Positions 5,838 through 7,491 of a DNA stretch of 7,491 bases are shown piece by piece. The stretch is from an uncultured bacterium (GTDB lineage: Bacteria; Bacillota; Clostridia; Lachnospirales; Lachnospiraceae). How positions within the stretch are numbered: position 1 is the stretch's first letter; each line of letters starts with the position of its first letter. Where the stretch lies: the NCBI GenBank assembly GCA_947071365.1, contig CAMTFT010000073.1, positions 1 through 7,491 of the forward strand, given 5' to 3'. Both the position numbers and the translations under genes were made by a program. Below the pieces are notes generated by a model. That model saw nothing but the letters and a program-made list of their open reading frames with translations, was not told the origin of the DNA and did not search any database.

Positions 5838-6568
5838 CAGGGACTGTGTGGATCAGCTATGTATTGATTCTGTTTGCGGCAAATGTATTGGGAGCGGTGG
5901 GAGGCTTTGGGGCAGGAATGATCAGTATTCCGTTCCTGATACAGTTATTTGACGCAAAACAGGTCATCATGGCTTCCACTGTGACTTGTATTTTAAATTT
6001 ACTGATCGCATGGAAGAACTGGAAATGGATTCAGTGGAAAAAGCTGTGGACGATCGTAGCCTGGATGTGCCTGGGACTTCCCATCGGCGTTTGGTGGCTG
6101 AAAAGCCTCTCTGTTCCGGTGCTGAAGCAGATTCTCGGCATTTTTATGGTAGTTCTTGGAATCTATGGACTGATAAAACTCCGGTTTTCGTATTTTGAAA
6201 AGAGAAAGCTGCCAAAGCCTGTTTTATATCTGGGCCTGTTTCTGGGAGGAATTGTTCAGGGGGCTATTTCATCCGGAGGAAGTCTGGTGTTGCTTTATGC
6301 ACAGCAGGAGCTCCCGGAGAAAAAGGGCTTCCGGGCTACGCAGGCACTTTTGTGGAGTGTGATCAGCGTAATCGCAGTTTTTCAGTATTGGTATGCGGGA
6401 ACTTTGACAAGGGAAGTGTTTACGATGGCGGCAATCGGTGCTCCTGCGGTGCTTTTGGGTATTTTCGCAGGAGGATTGCTGTGCAGGCGCTTAAGCCAGC
6501 GATCGTTTCAATATCTGATCAATGTATTGATCCTGGTGGCTGGTATCATCAACTTTATGGGAGTGTAA
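5834..6568 (+). CDS. TauE/SafE-family membrane permease (formerly DUF81), substrate unknown
   Basis: A 244-residue, very hydrophobic protein with about eight predicted membrane segments (roughly 5-35, 43-60, 70-89, 96-115, 128-156, 170-187, 194-216, 224-242). The family's two-fold design shows in the glycine-rich segments GAVGGFGAGMISIPFL (20-35) and GGIVQGAISSGGSLVLLY (138-155), one in each half. Members have been linked with export or uptake of sulfite, sulfoacetate, taurine-related and other small organic anions, but most are uncharacterised. The start codon overlaps the hydrolase stop (ATGA) and only a weak AAAGG precedes it, so translation probably depends on the hydrolase gene. That coupling suggests a job linked to the same pathway, such as exporting a breakdown product or a counter-ion; this is inference. 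Its last 14 bp overlap the convergent regulator gene. Confidence 0.88.
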   Translation: MTGTVWISYVLILFAANVLGAVGGFGAGMISIPFLIQLFDAKQVIMASTVTCILNLLIAWKNWKWIQWKKLWTIVAWMCLGLPIGVWWLKSLSVPVLKQILGIFMVVLGIYGLIKLRFSYFEKRKLPKPVLYLGLFLGGIVQGAISSGGSLVLLYAQQELPEKKGFRATQALLWSVISVIAVFQYWYAGTLTREVFTMAAIGAPAVLLGIFAGGLLCRRLSQRSFQYLINVLILVAGIINFMGV

Positions 6569-7436
6569 TATCCAGATCGCGGCACAGATCCATAAAGTCC
6601 AGGAGCGGATTGGAGAAAAATTTATTTTTGTGCCAGAGCATTTGGAATTTACGTACGATTTTACAATCCTCCACCTGCACTTCCACCAGGGAGCCAGATT
6701 CCAGTTCAGGTACTACAAGCCTGCGTGAAATGACTGTGATTCCATAGTTGTTTTCCACCGCCTGCTTTGTAGTTTCGGAGTTATTGCAGTACCAGACCCT
6801 TTTCAGCGGATAGTTGTGAAGTTCCATATAGTCAGCAAAAATTTCCCGTACGTTTGTTTCGCGGGCAATGTAATTTTCTTTGCTGATCTGTTCCGCGGTG
6901 GCGTACTTCGTTTTGGCGAAGGGATGCTGCGGACTGCAGATCAGGGACATGGCATCGTCGAGAAACGGTTCGTGTACCAGCTCCGGATGGGAAGGCAGAC
7001 TTTCAACGAGAGCAATGTCCAAATCATTATTGACCAGGGCGGCAGCCAGGTTATCCGGTGTATTGATATAGACCTGCTGTGTAGCCTGTGGGTAAAGTTC
7101 ACGGAACTGATTTAAAAGAGTACTCATGAGACACGTTCCAATGGTAATAGTAGCGCCGATACGCAGTTCTGCGTCAATGGAGGTATTGTTCATTTTTTGC
7201 TCCATTTCATTAAATAAGGAAAGAATACTGTTGGCATAAAATAAAAATTCCTTACCGGCGGGGGTAATATAAAGCTTTTTTGACAGGCGCTCAAAGAGCA
7301 GGATATGATAATGCTTTTCCAGTTCTTGTATGGCCTGACTGACAGCAGGCTGCGCGATGTAAAGCTTTTTGGCAGCAGCATGCATATTACCGCATTCAGC
7401 CACAGCGGCAAATATTTTCAGATGGCGTAGGGTCAT
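6555..7436 (-). CDS. LysR-family transcriptional regulator
   Basis: A 293-residue DNA-binding regulator. Residues 1-60 are a typical LysR winged helix-turn-helix: MTLRHLKIFAAVAECGN, then AAAKKLYIAQPAVSQAIQELE with the recognition helix around 29-40, and LFERLSKKLYITPAGKEF. Residues from about 88 (ELRIGATITIG) to the end form the periplasmic-binding-like effector domain, including DLDIALVE and YIARETNVREIF; the last stands where CysB/CysL/CbbR-like members often have a G-S-G-T-R segment. The effector is unknown. The ATG at 7436 has AAAGGAG just upstream; residues of the longer open frame (MYKRQ...) are adapter. The gene converges on the transporter operon and overlaps the TauE-like gene by 14 bp. 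Its own promoter lies beyond the contig end, and its target site is probably upstream of the operon or of a neighbouring gene, neither of which is present. Confidence 0.94.
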   Translation of the reverse strand: MTLRHLKIFAAVAECGNMHAAAKKLYIAQPAVSQAIQELEKHYHILLFERLSKKLYITPAGKEFLFYANSILSLFNEMEQKMNNTSIDAELRIGATITIGTCLMSTLLNQFRELYPQATQQVYINTPDNLAAALVNNDLDIALVESLPSHPELVHEPFLDDAMSLICSPQHPFAKTKYATAEQISKENYIARETNVREIFADYMELHNYPLKRVWYCNNSETTKQAVENNYGITVISRRLVVPELESGSLVEVQVEDCKIVRKFQMLWHKNKFFSNPLLDFMDLCRDLDITLP

Positions 7437-7440
7437 ATGT

Positions 7441-7447
7441 CTCCTTT
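7441..7447 (-). promoter_or_regulatory. Ribosome binding site for the LysR-type gene
   Basis: On the - strand AAAGGAG is followed by ACAT and then the ATG at 7436. The spacer of 4 bases is short but usable. With the conserved LysR N-terminus beginning exactly at this ATG, it sets the start and excludes the adapter-derived extension. Only about 19 genuine bases remain beyond it. Confidence 0.8.
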
Positions 7448-7466
7448 CGTGTTCCGTAGGCAGGAC

Positions 7467-7491
7467 CTGTCTCTTATACACATCTGACGCT
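7467..7491 (-). other. Illumina Nextera i5-side adapter read-through (not biological)
   Basis: Bases 7467-7485 (CTGTCTCTTATACACATCT) are the reverse complement of the 19-base Tn5 mosaic end, and GACGCT (7486-7491) continues into the same i5-side adapter seen at the left end. Genuine sequence ends at about 7466. The - strand frame entering from here begins with the false peptide MYKRQ. Confidence 0.98.

Overview
The window is a short draft contig, probably from a low-to-mid-GC Gram-positive anaerobe of the Clostridia (Lachnospiraceae-like). This placement is an inference from the consensus AAGGAGG ribosome sites before several genes, the gene style and the codon use; no marker gene is present. 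Both ends are not biological: bases 1-47 and 7467-7491 are Illumina Nextera (Tn5) adapter, so genuine sequence runs from about 48 to 7466. The two outermost reading frames run into the adapter and gain false N-termini (MCIRDS... on the left, MYKRQ... on the right).

Layout. Six genes lie head to tail on the + strand: (1) a BMP/PnrA-type substrate-binding protein (82-1167); then a hairpin terminator/attenuator (1205-1241); (2) a double-domain ABC ATPase (1285-2856); (3) and (4) two membrane permeases (2846-3919 and 3922-4875); (5) an inosine/uridine-preferring type nucleoside hydrolase (4887-5837); (6) a TauE/SafE-type membrane permease (5834-6568). Genes 2-6 overlap or sit at most 11 bp apart and are almost certainly co-transcribed. 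A LysR-type regulator (7436-6555, - strand) converges on the operon, and its last 14 bp overlap the end of the TauE-like gene.

How it fits together. The binding protein, ATPase and two permeases form a complete importer of the nucleoside class (as in PnrA-, NupNOPQ- or Rns-type systems). The hydrolase would split the imported ribonucleoside into base and ribose in the cytoplasm. The translationally coupled TauE-like permease may then move a product or counter-ion across the membrane; its substrate is unknown. The LysR protein is the obvious candidate regulator.

What is unusual. The binding protein has an ordinary cleavable signal peptide and no usable lipobox, odd for a Gram-positive ABC binding protein. 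The binding protein and both permeases depart from family motifs at conserved positions. Together with the TauE-like partner, this hints at a ligand other than a standard nucleoside. No CRISPR, mobile element, tRNA, rRNA or phage gene was seen. No gene-free stretch exceeds 300 bases; the longest is the 117 bp gap at 1168-1284.
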